Notes under the pieces: model-generated
What the model was told of the DNA's origin: nothing
Seen by the model: the letters and a program-made list of their open reading frames with translations, nothing else
Databases searched by the model: none
In this document: piece after piece, positions 43,368 through 53,392 of the stretch
Position numbering within the stretch: position 1 is the first letter of the stretch
Layout of the letters: each line of letters opens with the position of its first letter
Program-made: the position numbers and the translations under genes
Assembly (NCBI RefSeq): GCF_002797735.1
Contig: NZ_PGFG01000001.1
Span: forward strand, 1,240,001 to 1,304,000
Length of the DNA: 64,000 nucleotides
Source: Thermoflavifilum aggregans
GTDB taxonomy: Bacteria > Bacteroidota > Bacteroidia > Chitinophagales > Chitinophagaceae
Reading direction: 5' to 3'

Positions 43368-44072
43368 ATGCAACAGGTGCTTGTAGTGCTCACGGGTGCG
43401 GGTATCAGTGCCGAAAGCGGACTGAAAACCTTCCGCGATGCAGGCGGGTTGTGGGAAGGCTATCGGATTGATGAAGTGGCTACTCCGGAGGCCTGGCAAC
43501 GGAATCCGCAGCTGGTGCTGGATTTCTACAACATGCGGCGCCGCGAAGTCAGAAAAGCTCAGCCTAATGCTGCCCACCTGAAACTGGCTGAGCTTGAACA
43601 GTATTTTGATGTGCGTATCATTACCCAAAATATTGATGATCTTCATGAAAGAGCCGGATCATCGAAAGTGCTGCATTTGCACGGTGAGATCCTCAAGATG
43701 CGTAGCAGCTTGCATCCGGAGCTCATTTACCCGATTGATGGCGATATTAATTTGGGCGATAGTGCCGAAGATGGTGCCCAGCTGCGCCCGCACGTGGTTT
43801 GGTTTGGAGAACCGGTGCCGGCTATGGCTGACGCTCTTACCTGGATGGAGGAAGCCGATATATTTGCCGTAATTGGTACTTCGCTGCAGGTCTATCCGGC
43901 AGCTGGTCTCTTGTTTCATCTCAATCAGTTCAGGCCTGAGGTACCGGTGTATATCATCGACCAGAAAATTCCCGATGTGCCGATTCAGCCTGGCTGGCAT
44001 TTGATTGAACAACCAGCTACCCTGGGAGTGGCTGTGATGGCCGATCAGCTCCTTTCTTCCCTTCAATCGTAA
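43368..44072 (+). CDS. Sir2-family NAD+-dependent deacylase without zinc cysteines
   Basis: A 234-residue sirtuin. NAD and catalytic motifs are intact: TGAGISAESGLKTFRD (residues 9-24), TQNIDDLHERAG and the catalytic His in LHLHGEI near 103, and VVWFGEPVPAMADAL. It carries DFYNMRRREV (Tyr/Arg as in CobB-type desuccinylase class III) between. Unusually, the whole protein has no cysteine, so the four-Cys zinc ribbon of typical sirtuins is missing; the ribbon loop is short (LKMRSSLHPELIYPIDGD). Such zinc-less forms exist in Bacteroidota. Expected role: removing acyl groups from lysines. It overlaps the opposing dehydrogenase gene by 10 bp. Confidence 0.9.
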   Translation: MQQVLVVLTGAGISAESGLKTFRDAGGLWEGYRIDEVATPEAWQRNPQLVLDFYNMRRREVRKAQPNAAHLKLAELEQYFDVRIITQNIDDLHERAGSSKVLHLHGEILKMRSSLHPELIYPIDGDINLGDSAEDGAQLRPHVVWFGEPVPAMADALTWMEEADIFAVIGTSLQVYPAAGLLFHLNQFRPEVPVYIIDQKIPDVPIQPGWHLIEQPATLGVAVMADQLLSSLQS

Positions 44073-45415
44073 GTTTCTTCAAACCGAATGCCGTATTCTT
44101 CCAGTTCTTTCAGTACAGGCTGATAGATTTCAGGTACATTCGGAATGTGCAATCCCTTCAGGTTTATCTTACCATTCAAAATCAATCTTGTAGCGATACC
44201 CAGAGGCAGGCCCACTGTTTTTGCCATAGCCGTATGCAGGGCATCCTCTCCTTCAAGCACCAGAAAGCTTTTTATCCGGGTTTTAAGATGTTTGCGTTCA
44301 AAGATTACGTCGTGCATCATCACCACCAGATCCTTATCAGCCTGTTTCAATGCCAGTTTTTCTTCCAGCATGGTCTGAAGCAATTGCATAGGTGTAAGAT
44401 TACCTTTGTTAATAGGGATATCATCAAACCATCCCAGATAGCGCAATTGCCGCATCACACGGGAATGAGTGCGCACGCCTATCCGTTCGGCCAATTTTTC
44501 CTCAAGGGATGCGTCGGATGCTATTCTCAGAAAGCGGGATAACCATTGGCGATAGGTGATTTCATCAGTTGAGGTTATGGGCGATTCAGCTGTGAGACCT
44601 AATTTTACCAATGCATGCCAGCCCTCACAAAAAGCCGGATTGCGAAGTGTAGCTCGTTTGAAATCAGGCGTATCATGCAGTCCGTACAACTCCAGATAGC
44701 GCAGGGAATCACGATTGGGATAAAATGCCAGTTTACCCACTCCTGGCACATGTACTTCATGTCGGCTGCACCAGTCAAACAGCTCTTCGTAGGCAATTTC
44801 CCTGACCTGACCATTTTCCCTAAATACAGCCCCTTCCTTTCCTGCCCGAACGATATTTCCCGGATTCCAGGAAATTTTGTAAGACCAGGGATTATCATCG
44901 CTGGCAGGCGATACCAATCCACCACAATAGGAGTGAAACTGCATGATGTCGCCACCCTTTCTTTGAATGGAATGAATCAACTTCATGGCCGTCATGTGAT
45001 CAATACCAGGATCCAATCCCATCTCATAGAGGAACAACACGCCTGCCTGCTCAATTGCGGGTGCCAGTTGTTTTACCTGAGGATCTACGTATGAAGCAGT
45101 AAGCAGATTTTTTTTGAAACGCACACACTGTTCCGCAATAATATGATGCAATGCAGGGGGCAGTAATGAAATCACAATGTCGGCCTTGCTCAGATACATT
45201 TCCAGCGCATCAGTGGCTACTTTTACATCAAACGCATCGGCAGTGGCATAATACGAGCGGCCGATTTTCTCACGTGCAGCCATGATATCATAATCCACTA
45301 CGGTCAAATGCCATTTTTCTTTGGGCGCATGATTGAGCAGGTATTCGATTAAATAGGTAGAGGATTTACCTGCACCAAATAGCAAGATTTGCTTGGTTGC
45401 GGATGCTACGGGCAT
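44063..45415 (-). CDS. Saccharopine dehydrogenase-like protein
   Basis: A 450-residue oxidoreductase with a Rossmann N-terminal domain (ILLFGAGKSSTYLIEYLL at residues 10-27, then VVDYDIMAAREKIG) and the saccharopine dehydrogenase C-terminal domain (YEMGLDPGIDHMTAMKLIHS; FYPNRDSLRYLELYGLHDTP near 240). It resembles the LYS9-type enzyme of lysine metabolism, and may form or cleave saccharopine; substrate is inferred. Length fits LYS9. Single gene, convergent with the sirtuin (10-bp 3' overlap) and divergent from gyrA, with a 409-bp intergenic region between. Confidence 0.82.
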   Translation of the reverse strand: MPVASATKQILLFGAGKSSTYLIEYLLNHAPKEKWHLTVVDYDIMAAREKIGRSYYATADAFDVKVATDALEMYLSKADIVISLLPPALHHIIAEQCVRFKKNLLTASYVDPQVKQLAPAIEQAGVLFLYEMGLDPGIDHMTAMKLIHSIQRKGGDIMQFHSYCGGLVSPASDDNPWSYKISWNPGNIVRAGKEGAVFRENGQVREIAYEELFDWCSRHEVHVPGVGKLAFYPNRDSLRYLELYGLHDTPDFKRATLRNPAFCEGWHALVKLGLTAESPITSTDEITYRQWLSRFLRIASDASLEEKLAERIGVRTHSRVMRQLRYLGWFDDIPINKGNLTPMQLLQTMLEEKLALKQADKDLVVMMHDVIFERKHLKTRIKSFLVLEGEDALHTAMAKTVGLPLGIATRLILNGKINLKGLHIPNVPEIYQPVLKELEEYGIRFEETYD

Positions 45416-45824
45416 AGTTTACATGATTTAGATTTAAAATACATACCATCTTTCGTTGGGGTTGTTGGCTTTTTCCCAGCCCCAGTTTTACAATATCGAA
45501 AAATGGCGGTGGGACTTTGTAGGTGGAATTACGTAGTTGTTATCGGCATTACCCGGCTGCTGATTTGCAAATTTCAGCATTTACAGCCAGTTTTTTACAT
45601 GGCGATTCTCATTTTTGATGATTCGTTTCTTGGATTGGGGTTAAAAATCATACCTATATCTATCATAAACAAGAATCATGCAAAACAAATCCTATGCAAA
45701 GAATTTCTTATATGCAATAATTACGTAATATCCGGTTAAATGGATTTTAGCTGCATTTTTTCCTTTTTCCGGCCGGGGGAGAAACGCTAAATTTGCGTGT
45801 TTTCAGCACAAAATCTATTAAAAA
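45416..45824. other. 409-bp intergenic region upstream of gyrA
   Basis: Contains the gyrA promoter near its right end and a short palindrome ATTACGTAAT near 45720. No convincing frame, RNA gene or repeat was seen. It is AT-rich from about 45640 to 45740, which could serve as the regulatory region of the divergent genes. No exact promoter motif is visible for the leftward dehydrogenase gene. Confidence 0.6.
45788..45795 (+). promoter_or_regulatory. Bacteroidota -7 promoter element of gyrA
   Basis: TAAATTTG, exact TAnnTTTG, 29 nt before the gyrA ATG. Confidence 0.6.
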
Positions 45825-48323
45825 ATGGCAGAAGAGACGGAAAGCCAGCAAGGCCGGATCATTCGGGTAAATATTGAAGAACAGATGAAAACGGCTTACA
45901 TCGACTATTCGATGTCAGTCATTGTAAGCCGCGCCCTTCCTGATGCCCGTGACGGATTAAAACCTGTGCAGCGCCGGATTTTGTATGGGATGAATGAACT
46001 GGGCAACAACAGCAACCGTCCCTATAAAAAGTCAGCCCGTATTGTAGGTGAGGTGATGGGTAAATATCATCCGCATGGCGATAGTGCGATTTATGATGCC
46101 ATTGTGCGGATGGCGCAGGACTGGACCATGCGTTATCCCCTGATTGACGGGCATGGTAATTTTGGTTCACTGGATGGAGATGCACCTGCAGCCATGCGCT
46201 ACACCGAAATCCGGCTCCAGCGCATTGCCGAAGCGATGCTGGAAGATATTGAGAAAGAAACCGTTGATTTTACCAACAATTTTGATGATACCCTGAAAGA
46301 GCCTACTGTATTGCCCACGCGTATTCCGCAGCTGCTCATGAACGGAGCTTCGGGAATAGCAGTAGGTATGGCTACCAATATCCTGCCGCATAATCTCCGC
46401 GAAATTGTAGATGCCTGCCTGGCTTACATTGATGATCCCCAGATCACCATTGATGGCCTGATGCAATACATCAAAGCACCCGATTTCCCCACGGGCGGCA
46501 TTATTTACGGGTATGAGGGCGTAAAACAGGCATTTCATACCGGCCGCGGCAAAATAGTCGTCAGAGGTAAGGTGCGAGTGGAAACAGGCAATGGCGGCAA
46601 AGATCAGATTATCATTTACGAATTACCCTATCAGGTCAACAAAGCTGCACTGCATGAAAAAATTGCCCAGCTGGTGAACAACAAGGTCATCGAGGGCATC
46701 AGTGATGTACGCGATGAATCGGGCAGGGAAGGGGTGCGGCTGGTCATTGACCTGAAGCGCGATGCCATTCCACAGGTTATCATCAATCAGCTATACAAAC
46801 ACACCGAACTGCAAACCTCTTATGGGGTTAATAATGTGGCACTTGTTCACGGCCGCCCGCAGTTGATGAATATCAAAGAGCTAATAGCAGCTTTTGTGGA
46901 TTTTCGTCATGAAATTGTGGTGCGCCGCAGCCAGTTTGATTTGCGGGAAGCTGAAAAAAGAGCCCATATCTTAGAAGGATATCTGATAGCGCTGGACCAT
47001 CTGGATGCAGTGATCGCCTTAATCAGATCCTCAGCCGATCCGGAAACAGCCAGAACAGGCCTGATGAATACATTCAACCTTACCGAAATACAGGCTAAAG
47101 CTATCCTGGATCTGCGCCTGCAAAGACTCACAGGCCTGGAACGGGATAAAATCAGACAAGAACACGAAGAAGTATCTAAACAAATTGCTTATCTGAAAGA
47201 AGTTCTTGCCAATCAATCCCTGCGCATGAACATCATTAAGGATGAGCTCAAAGATGTGAAAGAACGTTTCGGTGATGAACGCAAAACAGAAATCCAGCAC
47301 ACCACTACGGAAATTCGCGCAGAAGATGTGATTGCCAACGAAGCCATGGCCATTACTATTTCACATTTGGGATATATCAAACGCACATCCCTATCCGATT
47401 ATCGCCAGCAGCGAAGAGGAGGTAAGGGTATTACCGGAGGCAAAACGCGTGAGGAAGATTTTATTGAACATCTGTTTATCGCCTCCAATCACGATACCAT
47501 GTTGTTTTTCACTGAAAAAGGAAAATGTTACTGGTTAAAAGTATTCGAAATTCCGGAAGGAGAACGGCATGCAAAAGGCAGAGCCATTCAGAATCTCATC
47601 AGCCTTTCAGGTGATGATCGGGTAAGAGCTGTAATAGCCGTGAAGGATCTGGAAGACGAAGCATATGTGCAAAAACATTATATCTTGTTCTGCACCCGTA
47701 GGGGTATGATTAAAAAATCGCCACTGGCCGATTTTTCCAGAGTCAGACAAAATGGTATTATCGCTATTACCATCACGGAGGGCGATCAGCTGCTCGATGC
47801 CAGGCTTACCGATGGTAATTGTGATGTAATGATGGCTGTAAAAAGCGGACGGGCGATTCGTTTCCCGGAATCGGCCGTGCGGGAAACCGGACGGGGAGCT
47901 ATGGGTGTGCGGGGCATCACGCTGGATCATGATCAGGATGAAGTTATCGGCATGGTCTGTGTGCATAAGGATGATCCGGGCAGAACCATTCTGGTGGTTT
48001 CTGAAAAGGGATTCGGCAAACGAACCACTATCAGCGAATACCGGATTACCAACCGGGGCGGTAAAGGTGTGAAAACCATTCAGATCACTCCCAAAACAGG
48101 TGCATTGGTAGGAATTCTGGATGTGTCTGAAGAAGATGATCTGATGATCATCTGCAAATCAGGTCTTACGATTCGTACACCTGTTGCGGATATCCGGGAA
48201 GCTGGCAGAGCCACACAAGGCGTACGACTTATTCGCCTGGAAGAACAAGATGAAATTGCATCTATTGCCCGGGTGGAAGAAAATCATGCAAATGGCACGG
48301 AAGAGGAGCAAGATCAGGCATGA
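45825..48323 (+). CDS. gyrA: DNA gyrase subunit A
   Basis: An 832-residue type IIA topoisomerase subunit. Catalytic Tyr is Y126 in [13 protein letters not shown]. The quinolone-determining region reads [17 protein letters not shown] with S87 and D91 (positions matching E. coli Ser83 and Asp87), so no common resistance substitution is seen. The GyrA-box QRRGGKG is near residue 528, identifying GyrA in preference to ParC, and the C-terminal blade domain follows to 832. gyrB is not in the window. ATG at 45825 after the promoter TAAATTTG. The TPR gene follows 76 bp downstream. Confidence 0.97.
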   Translation: MAEETESQQGRIIRVNIEEQMKTAYIDYSMSVIVSRALPDARDGLKPVQRRILYGMNELGNNSNRPYKKSARIVGEVMGKYHPHGDSAIYDAIVRMAQDWTMRYPLIDGHGNFGSLDGDAPAAMRYTEIRLQRIAEAMLEDIEKETVDFTNNFDDTLKEPTVLPTRIPQLLMNGASGIAVGMATNILPHNLREIVDACLAYIDDPQITIDGLMQYIKAPDFPTGGIIYGYEGVKQAFHTGRGKIVVRGKVRVETGNGGKDQIIIYELPYQVNKAALHEKIAQLVNNKVIEGISDVRDESGREGVRLVIDLKRDAIPQVIINQLYKHTELQTSYGVNNVALVHGRPQLMNIKELIAAFVDFRHEIVVRRSQFDLREAEKRAHILEGYLIALDHLDAVIALIRSSADPETARTGLMNTFNLTEIQAKAILDLRLQRLTGLERDKIRQEHEEVSKQIAYLKEVLANQSLRMNIIKDELKDVKERFGDERKTEIQHTTTEIRAEDVIANEAMAITISHLGYIKRTSLSDYRQQRRGGKGITGGKTREEDFIEHLFIASNHDTMLFFTEKGKCYWLKVFEIPEGERHAKGRAIQNLISLSGDDRVRAVIAVKDLEDEAYVQKHYILFCTRRGMIKKSPLADFSRVRQNGIIAITITEGDQLLDARLTDGNCDVMMAVKSGRAIRFPESAVRETGRGAMGVRGITLDHDQDEVIGMVCVHKDDPGRTILVVSEKGFGKRTTISEYRITNRGGKGVKTIQITPKTGALVGILDVSEEDDLMIICKSGLTIRTPVADIREAGRATQGVRLIRLEEQDEIASIARVEENHANGTEEEQDQA

Positions 48324-48399
48324 TCCTGTTCCATTGCATTTTTGTAAATCATCTTGTATTTTGCAAACGTATTGTTCAACCTAAAATATATCTGTTATC

Positions 48400-49659
48400 A
48401 TGAAAAAAACCTTGCTCATTGTGTTTCTGGCTGGCCTCTGCAGCTGGTCTTATGCCCAGAATAAAATGGTCAGAAAAGCAGAAGATGCACTGAAGAACAA
48501 AAACTATGATGAAGCGCTGGCAGATATTCAGCAGGCTCTGCAAGATAGCAAAACCGGGAAAGAAGGTAAAACCTGGTACCTAAGCGGAGAAATTCATGGA
48601 GCCATAGCTACTGAGAAAAAAGATCCCCAGGAAGCATGGAAAGCTTTTCAGGATTATCAAAAAGCTGTAGAATTAAGTCCAAAAGATCCGGAAATTTTGC
48701 TCACGCTTTCCAAAAACCTCAGTGACATTTATGTGGTGATGGGTAACGCTGCTTATGGCGATCTGAATGAACAGAAATTTGATTCTGCATACGACAAATT
48801 TATGCGTACCTACGCCATTGCCCGTTTTCTGAATGACAAGGGTGTAGGCACAATCCCCACAGATACGTCCATGATTTTCTATACTGGTTATGTAGCTCAT
48901 CAAAGTCAACATGAGGATACAGCATTTGCCTATTTTAAGAAAGCTGCCGAACTTGGATTTGACAAGGAACCCTATCTGTATTTTACACTGGCTAATATGT
49001 ACATGGACAGGAATCAGTTTGACAGCGCGATAGCGGCTGTGGAAAAAGGTAAAAAATTATTTCCGACCAACGATAATTTCAACAATCTGGAAATTCAACT
49101 TTATGAAAAAGCAGGAAAAACAGATGAGCTGATCAGCAAACTTGAAAATGAAGTAAATCAACATCCTGATAATTATAATCTTATTCTTAATCTGGCCATC
49201 CTGTATGATAACCTAGCACATCCTACTGATGAACAGGGCAATGATACCACAGCCCCAGCAAATGCACAGCAGCTGGAACAAAAAGCGATTGATATGTACA
49301 AAAAAGCCATAGCCCTGAAACCGGATGACTACCCGGCAAACTTCAATCTGGGCTTATTGTATTACAATAAAGCAGCCAAATACGGACGTGAACTGGGTCA
49401 GTTGGGTTCTTCAGCACAGGAACAGCAACGGGCACAACAAATTGCACATTTGCAGGACAGCCTGCTTAACCTGTCGCTGCCTTATCTGGATAAAACCTAT
49501 CATTTGCTTGATGCCAAAACTAAACTCGATGCCAATGAATTATTGGCTTATAAAAATGCTTTGTCAGGATTAAAAGCCATTTATGCCCGTAAAAACGAAA
49601 CAGATAAATATAACGAAGTAAAACAGAAATACGACCAGGCTGATAGCAAGGCTCAGTAA
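48400..49659 (+). CDS. Periplasmic TPR-repeat protein
   Basis: A 419-residue exported protein: signal peptide (TLLIVFLAGLCSWSYAQ) and then TPR-type helix pairs throughout: ALKNKNYDEALADIQQALQD, DAWKAFQDY-like repeats (AWKAFQDYQKAVELSPKDPE), AFAYFKKAAELGFDKEPYLY, AIAAVEKGKKLFPTNDNFNN, and AIDMYKKAIALKPDDYPANF. The Gln/Ala-rich linker around residues 285-295 and 330-350 separates repeats. No enzymatic domain. It likely is a scaffold in the periplasm. Its 3' end is closed by a terminator hairpin. Confidence 0.8.
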   Translation: MKKTLLIVFLAGLCSWSYAQNKMVRKAEDALKNKNYDEALADIQQALQDSKTGKEGKTWYLSGEIHGAIATEKKDPQEAWKAFQDYQKAVELSPKDPEILLTLSKNLSDIYVVMGNAAYGDLNEQKFDSAYDKFMRTYAIARFLNDKGVGTIPTDTSMIFYTGYVAHQSQHEDTAFAYFKKAAELGFDKEPYLYFTLANMYMDRNQFDSAIAAVEKGKKLFPTNDNFNNLEIQLYEKAGKTDELISKLENEVNQHPDNYNLILNLAILYDNLAHPTDEQGNDTTAPANAQQLEQKAIDMYKKAIALKPDDYPANFNLGLLYYNKAAKYGRELGQLGSSAQEQQRAQQIAHLQDSLLNLSLPYLDKTYHLLDAKTKLDANELLAYKNALSGLKAIYARKNETDKYNEVKQKYDQADSKAQ

Positions 49660-49692
49660 TGCGGATTTTTATCAGATAAATTATTACCCCAG

Positions 49693-49724
49693 GGTCTTCA
49701 CATTTTGTGAGGACCTTTTTATTT
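49693..49724 (+). terminator. Intrinsic terminator after the TPR gene
   Basis: A 10-bp stem (arms 49693-49702 and 49706-49715, one G-T wobble) with a 3-nt loop is followed by five T and an AT-rich tail, 33 nt after the stop. Confidence 0.8.
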
Positions 49725-49927
49725 TCATGTCGGATTTTAAACTGATTCTCCAAACGCCATCGGCAATCCGAAAGCATGTGTGATGAATGCGTTAATAAAT
49801 TTACTTTCAAAAAACAATGTCAGGCGCATATCAGAACTGTCATTGTATCTCCTCTGTGATGATATCTTCTTGCGTTTGTTTTCCAGAAAAGAAAACTTTT
49901 TCTATTTTGTCTGCTCAACCAGCAGAT

Positions 49928-51433
49928 ATGAAGAAAATATTTATTCTCCTGATTGGTATGGGGCTGATATGGATATTGCCTTTATCTGGTATGGCTCAGT
50001 CCGGCAGTATTGGCCAGTTCAGCGACCAGGCTGACGTAGGCACGGTAGCTATTGCCGGCGAAGCAGCGTATAATCCGGTATCACAAACATACTGGATAAG
50101 AGGTTCAGGCAGCAATATCTGGGATCGTACGGATGTCTTTCACTATCTCTACACCCGGTTGTCAGGTGATTTCATTTTGCAAGCGGAGTTATATTGGCCG
50201 GAAAAAAGTATGGAACCGCATCGCAAGGCGGGCTGGATGATACGCAGCAGCCTGGATGCTCATGCCATGCATGTGAGTGCAGTAGCGCATGGCAACGGAT
50301 TAATCTCCCTCCAATACCGTGCTCATGCGAATGGCATAACAGCCGAAAAACAATTGCCTGCAGATAGTGCCTGGGTATTACAACTGGAAAGAAAAGGCAA
50401 CCGGTATATTTTTTCAGCTGCCCGTTTCGGCGATACCTTGCAACAGGTGGAAGTGGATACAGTACATTTGCCGGATACGGTTTATGCAGGATTATTTGTA
50501 TGTGCACATCAGCCAGATCGGGCAGAAACAGTTATTTTCCGCAACGTTCGCATCATTCGTCCAGCTCCGCCCACATTGGTACCTTACCGTGATTATTTGG
50601 GAAGCTATATTGAAATACTGGATGTGCACAATGGACATCGGTGGATGATATATACAGATAAGGGTTCTGTTCAGGCACCCAACTGGACGCGTGATGGTCA
50701 GTCACTCATTTTTAATAAAGACGGAAAGCTTTATTGCTTTTCTCTCATTACACATCAGATATCCCTTATTCCAACCGGACATGCTACACAAAACAACAAT
50801 GATCATGTGATTTCATTTGATGGCAAATGGCTGGGCATCAGCAATACACCAGACAGCAGTACATCTTCACATGTGTATATTGTTCCCATACAGGGAGGTG
50901 AACCCAGGCTAATTACACCGATAGGTCCTTCCTATCTGCATGGCTGGTCGCCCGACGGACATGATCTGGTATATACTGCACAACGAAACGGCGAGTTTGA
51001 TATTTATCGGATTTCTGTACAGGGCGGTGAAGAACAACGACTTACCTTTACACCCGGATTGGATGATGGCCCGGAATATAGTCCGGATGGCAAATTTATC
51101 TATTTCAATTCCGTGCGTTCCGGACATATGCAGATCTGGCGCATGAAGCCCGATGGTACATCAGCAGAGCAACTTACGCATGATGATTTTCAGAACTGGT
51201 TTCCGCATATTTCACCAGATGGAAAATGGATGGTATTTCTCTCTTATCTACCCGATGTGCGCCCGGATGATCATCCTTTCTATAAAAAAGTATATATCCG
51301 GATGATGCCCGCTGATGGCGGTAAACCAAGAGTATTGGCTTATGTATACGGCGGACAGGGAACTATCAATACACCGTCCTGGTCGCCCGACAGCAGGTTT
51401 ATAGCTTTTGTTAGCAATTCGAGCATGTGGTGA
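49928..51433 (+). CDS. Exported protein with PD40 (TolB-like) beta-propeller and N-terminal beta-sandwich
   Basis: A 501-residue secreted protein. Signal peptide at 1-22 (FILLIGMGLIWILPLSGMA). Residues about 30-210 form a concanavalin-like domain of the DUF1349 type (FHYLYTRLSGDFILQAELYW; GWMIRSSLDAHAMHVSAVAH). From 240 on, PD40 propeller blades repeat: APNWTRDGQSLIFNKDGKLY, DGKWLGISNTP, GWSPDGHDLVYTAQRNGEFD, YSPDGKFIYFNSVRSGHMQI, and HISPDGKWMVFLSYLP. TolB-like repeats bind peptide or sugar ligands; no catalytic domain is seen. The longest frame begins at 49817 but the signal peptide places the start at 49928. Role unknown, possibly glycan-related given the esterase next door. Confidence 0.82.
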   Translation: MKKIFILLIGMGLIWILPLSGMAQSGSIGQFSDQADVGTVAIAGEAAYNPVSQTYWIRGSGSNIWDRTDVFHYLYTRLSGDFILQAELYWPEKSMEPHRKAGWMIRSSLDAHAMHVSAVAHGNGLISLQYRAHANGITAEKQLPADSAWVLQLERKGNRYIFSAARFGDTLQQVEVDTVHLPDTVYAGLFVCAHQPDRAETVIFRNVRIIRPAPPTLVPYRDYLGSYIEILDVHNGHRWMIYTDKGSVQAPNWTRDGQSLIFNKDGKLYCFSLITHQISLIPTGHATQNNNDHVISFDGKWLGISNTPDSSTSSHVYIVPIQGGEPRLITPIGPSYLHGWSPDGHDLVYTAQRNGEFDIYRISVQGGEEQRLTFTPGLDDGPEYSPDGKFIYFNSVRSGHMQIWRMKPDGTSAEQLTHDDFQNWFPHISPDGKWMVFLSYLPDVRPDDHPFYKKVYIRMMPADGGKPRVLAYVYGGQGTINTPSWSPDSRFIAFVSNSSMW

Positions 51434-51547
51434 ATGCATGAAACAAATACTGAAGACAGCAAATGCTAAATGAAATATGTTTATTTCTGTTAGCATGATG
51501 TATTTTCATAATCATATTAGGTTTTTGTTGGTTAAAAACATGAACAA

Positions 51548-52654
51548 ATGAAAAAAATCATCCGAAAGAACATACTAGCAGGTATGAACACATCGAAATG
51601 GATTTACCTACTCCTTTTTTTATTCTTTTTCTGTGCTTCACACGCACAAACACGGTTTTATGCAGGAGATGATTCACATATCCGGTATGTGGGTCGCATT
51701 GATTATTCACAACCTCATCAGCCTCGCCTGTGGTTACCCGGAAGTTATTTTTATTTTCATACCAAAGATGATCAGGTACAACTGATTGTGGAAGATGAAC
51801 AACTGTATGGCCAGCATCAGAATTATATTGAAATTGCAATTGATGATACGCATTTACAAAGAATCCATCTCACTAAGAAAATTGATACCATTCTTATTCA
51901 CCTGCCTGCAAATCATACTTCATCCGTTCATCGGGTGTTGGTATGCAAAGACACGGAATCAGGCAATGGATATGTTGCGTGCAGGGGAATCATTTGCCAG
52001 ACATTATTATCTCCAGAGCCACTACCTGCCAGAAAAATTGAATGTTTTGGAAATTCAATTACATGTGGTTTTGGTGCAGATACATCGCAAATTGCATGCG
52101 GGAAAGGAGCCTGGTATGATCAGCACAATGCGTATATGAGTTATGGTGCCGTAGCAGCACGTCTGTTGCATGCACAATGGCATCTTAGCGCGGTTTCAGG
52201 TATCGGATTAATTCACAGTTGTTGCCAGATGCAGATTACTATGCCGCAGGTTTATGATAAAATAAATATGCGTGAAGATAGCCTGCAATGGAATTTTGCA
52301 GATTATCAACCTGATGTTGTTACCATTTGTCTGGGACAGAATGATGGCATTCAGGATTCTGCTGCATTTTGCAGTGCCTATGTGCAATTTATCCACACCT
52401 TACGCAAGGTTTATCCGAAAGCTTATTTCATTTGTTTAAACAGCCCGATGGCCGATGAAAGACTGAATACAGTGTTAAAGAAATATATTCAGTCGGTTTG
52501 TGCCGCTATACAGAAAGAAGGAGATGCGCGAATCAGTTATTTTTTCTTTACCCGCCGGTATTACCATGGTTGTGGAGAGCATCCTGATGTACAAGAACAA
52601 CAGGAGATGGGTAGATTACTTGCAGCTTATATCCGCACACGCATGCACTGGTAA
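51548..52654 (+). CDS. SGNH/GDSL esterase of the CE2 acetyl-xylan esterase type
   Basis: A 368-residue exported esterase. A signal peptide (WIYLLLFLFFFCASHA) precedes a jelly-roll N-terminal domain (about 35-155) and an SGNH hydrolase domain. Block I is IECFGNSITCGFG with nucleophile S170; block III is TICLGQNDGIQD with the oxyanion Asn; the catalytic Asp/His appear in GCGEHPDVQEQQEMG near 350. This arrangement (jelly roll plus SGNH) is that of carbohydrate esterase family 2. The role would be removing acetyl groups from plant polysaccharide. It follows the PD40 gene by 114 bp in the same direction. The ATG at 51548 is used; a second ATG at 51584 gives a neater signal peptide. Confidence 0.83.
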   Translation: MKKIIRKNILAGMNTSKWIYLLLFLFFFCASHAQTRFYAGDDSHIRYVGRIDYSQPHQPRLWLPGSYFYFHTKDDQVQLIVEDEQLYGQHQNYIEIAIDDTHLQRIHLTKKIDTILIHLPANHTSSVHRVLVCKDTESGNGYVACRGIICQTLLSPEPLPARKIECFGNSITCGFGADTSQIACGKGAWYDQHNAYMSYGAVAARLLHAQWHLSAVSGIGLIHSCCQMQITMPQVYDKINMREDSLQWNFADYQPDVVTICLGQNDGIQDSAAFCSAYVQFIHTLRKVYPKAYFICLNSPMADERLNTVLKKYIQSVCAAIQKEGDARISYFFFTRRYYHGCGEHPDVQEQQEMGRLLAAYIRTRMHW

Positions 52655-52818
52655 TTTTATCACTGTCAATAAATTGTCAATTTACCTGATCATATAAAAT
52701 TTGGTTTACATCATTTTTCTTGTTTACGTATAACATCACACAGTTTCATACAGATGATGTTAATATTTTTTATGATACATCGGTAAACTGGATTTGTTTT
52801 CTTATACATGGAATTTAT

Positions 52819-52826
52819 TATCTTTG
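52819..52826 (+). promoter_or_regulatory. Bacteroidota promoter of the bacilliredoxin gene
   Basis: TATCTTTG, exact TAnnTTTG, 19 nt before the ATG at 52846; a TTTG at 52793-52796 is 22 nt upstream and may be the -33 element. Confidence 0.6.
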
Positions 52827-52845
52827 TGCCAGAAAAATAAGAAAT

Positions 52846-53259
52846 ATGTATCCGGCTGAACTGGTATTGCCGATGAAGGCTGAACTCACGGAAAATGGTT
52901 TCGAAGAGTTGCTTACCCGTGAAGAAGTAGAGCAGGCACTTGCGCGCAAAGGTACTACACTTGTGGTCATCAATTCGGTATGTGGTTGTTCCGCTGGTAC
53001 AGCGCGGCCAGGAGTATTGATGGCATTATCCCGTGCCAACAAAAAACCTGATTATTTGGTTACAAGTTTTGCAGGCTTTGATTTCGAAGCAGTAGAACAG
53101 ATTCGTAAACATTTGCTTCCTTATCCGCCTTCATCTCCATCCATTGCATTGTTTAAGGATGGCAAACTGGTACTGATGATAGAAAGGCATATGATTGAAG
53201 GAAGACCTGCGCAGGTGATTGCACAAAGTCTGATCGCTGCATTTGATCAGTATTGTTAG
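52846..53259 (+). CDS. BrxA/BrxB family bacilliredoxin
   Basis: A 137-residue thioredoxin-fold protein with the diagnostic CGC site in VVINSVCGCSAGTARPGVLM (near residue 48). MYPAELVLPMKAELTENGF begins the conserved YphP/BrxA fold. The family reduces bacillithiol- or low-molecular-weight-thiol-mixed disulfides on proteins; whether bacillithiol is made in this organism is not known from the window. The longest frame starts at 52720, but the promoter at 52819 and the conserved N-terminus place the ATG at 52846. A hairpin follows. Confidence 0.92.
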   Translation: MYPAELVLPMKAELTENGFEELLTREEVEQALARKGTTLVVINSVCGCSAGTARPGVLMALSRANKKPDYLVTSFAGFDFEAVEQIRKHLLPYPPSSPSIALFKDGKLVLMIERHMIEGRPAQVIAQSLIAAFDQYC

Positions 53260-53269
53260 GAAAAAATAA

Positions 53270-53311
53270 AAATTTCAAACTGCAATGGATGCTGTTGGCA
53301 GTTTGAAATTT
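53270..53311 (+). terminator. Hairpin after the bacilliredoxin gene, likely terminator
   Basis: A perfect 14-bp AT-rich inverted repeat (arms 53270-53283 and 53298-53311) with a 14-nt loop begins 10 nt after the stop. No long T run follows, so termination strength is uncertain. Confidence 0.55.
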
Positions 53312-53392
53312 AACTTATAATTTGGTGGTTTGAGGCACTGTGAAATTCGGCTTTGTTCATAGTGTGCTTTCAGATCACCAAATTTTTTTTGC

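Noticed and set aside
45718-45730. Short palindrome ATTACGTAAT in the gyrA upstream region
   Set aside because: Ten bases, AT-rich, not unexpected by chance and not next to a promoter.
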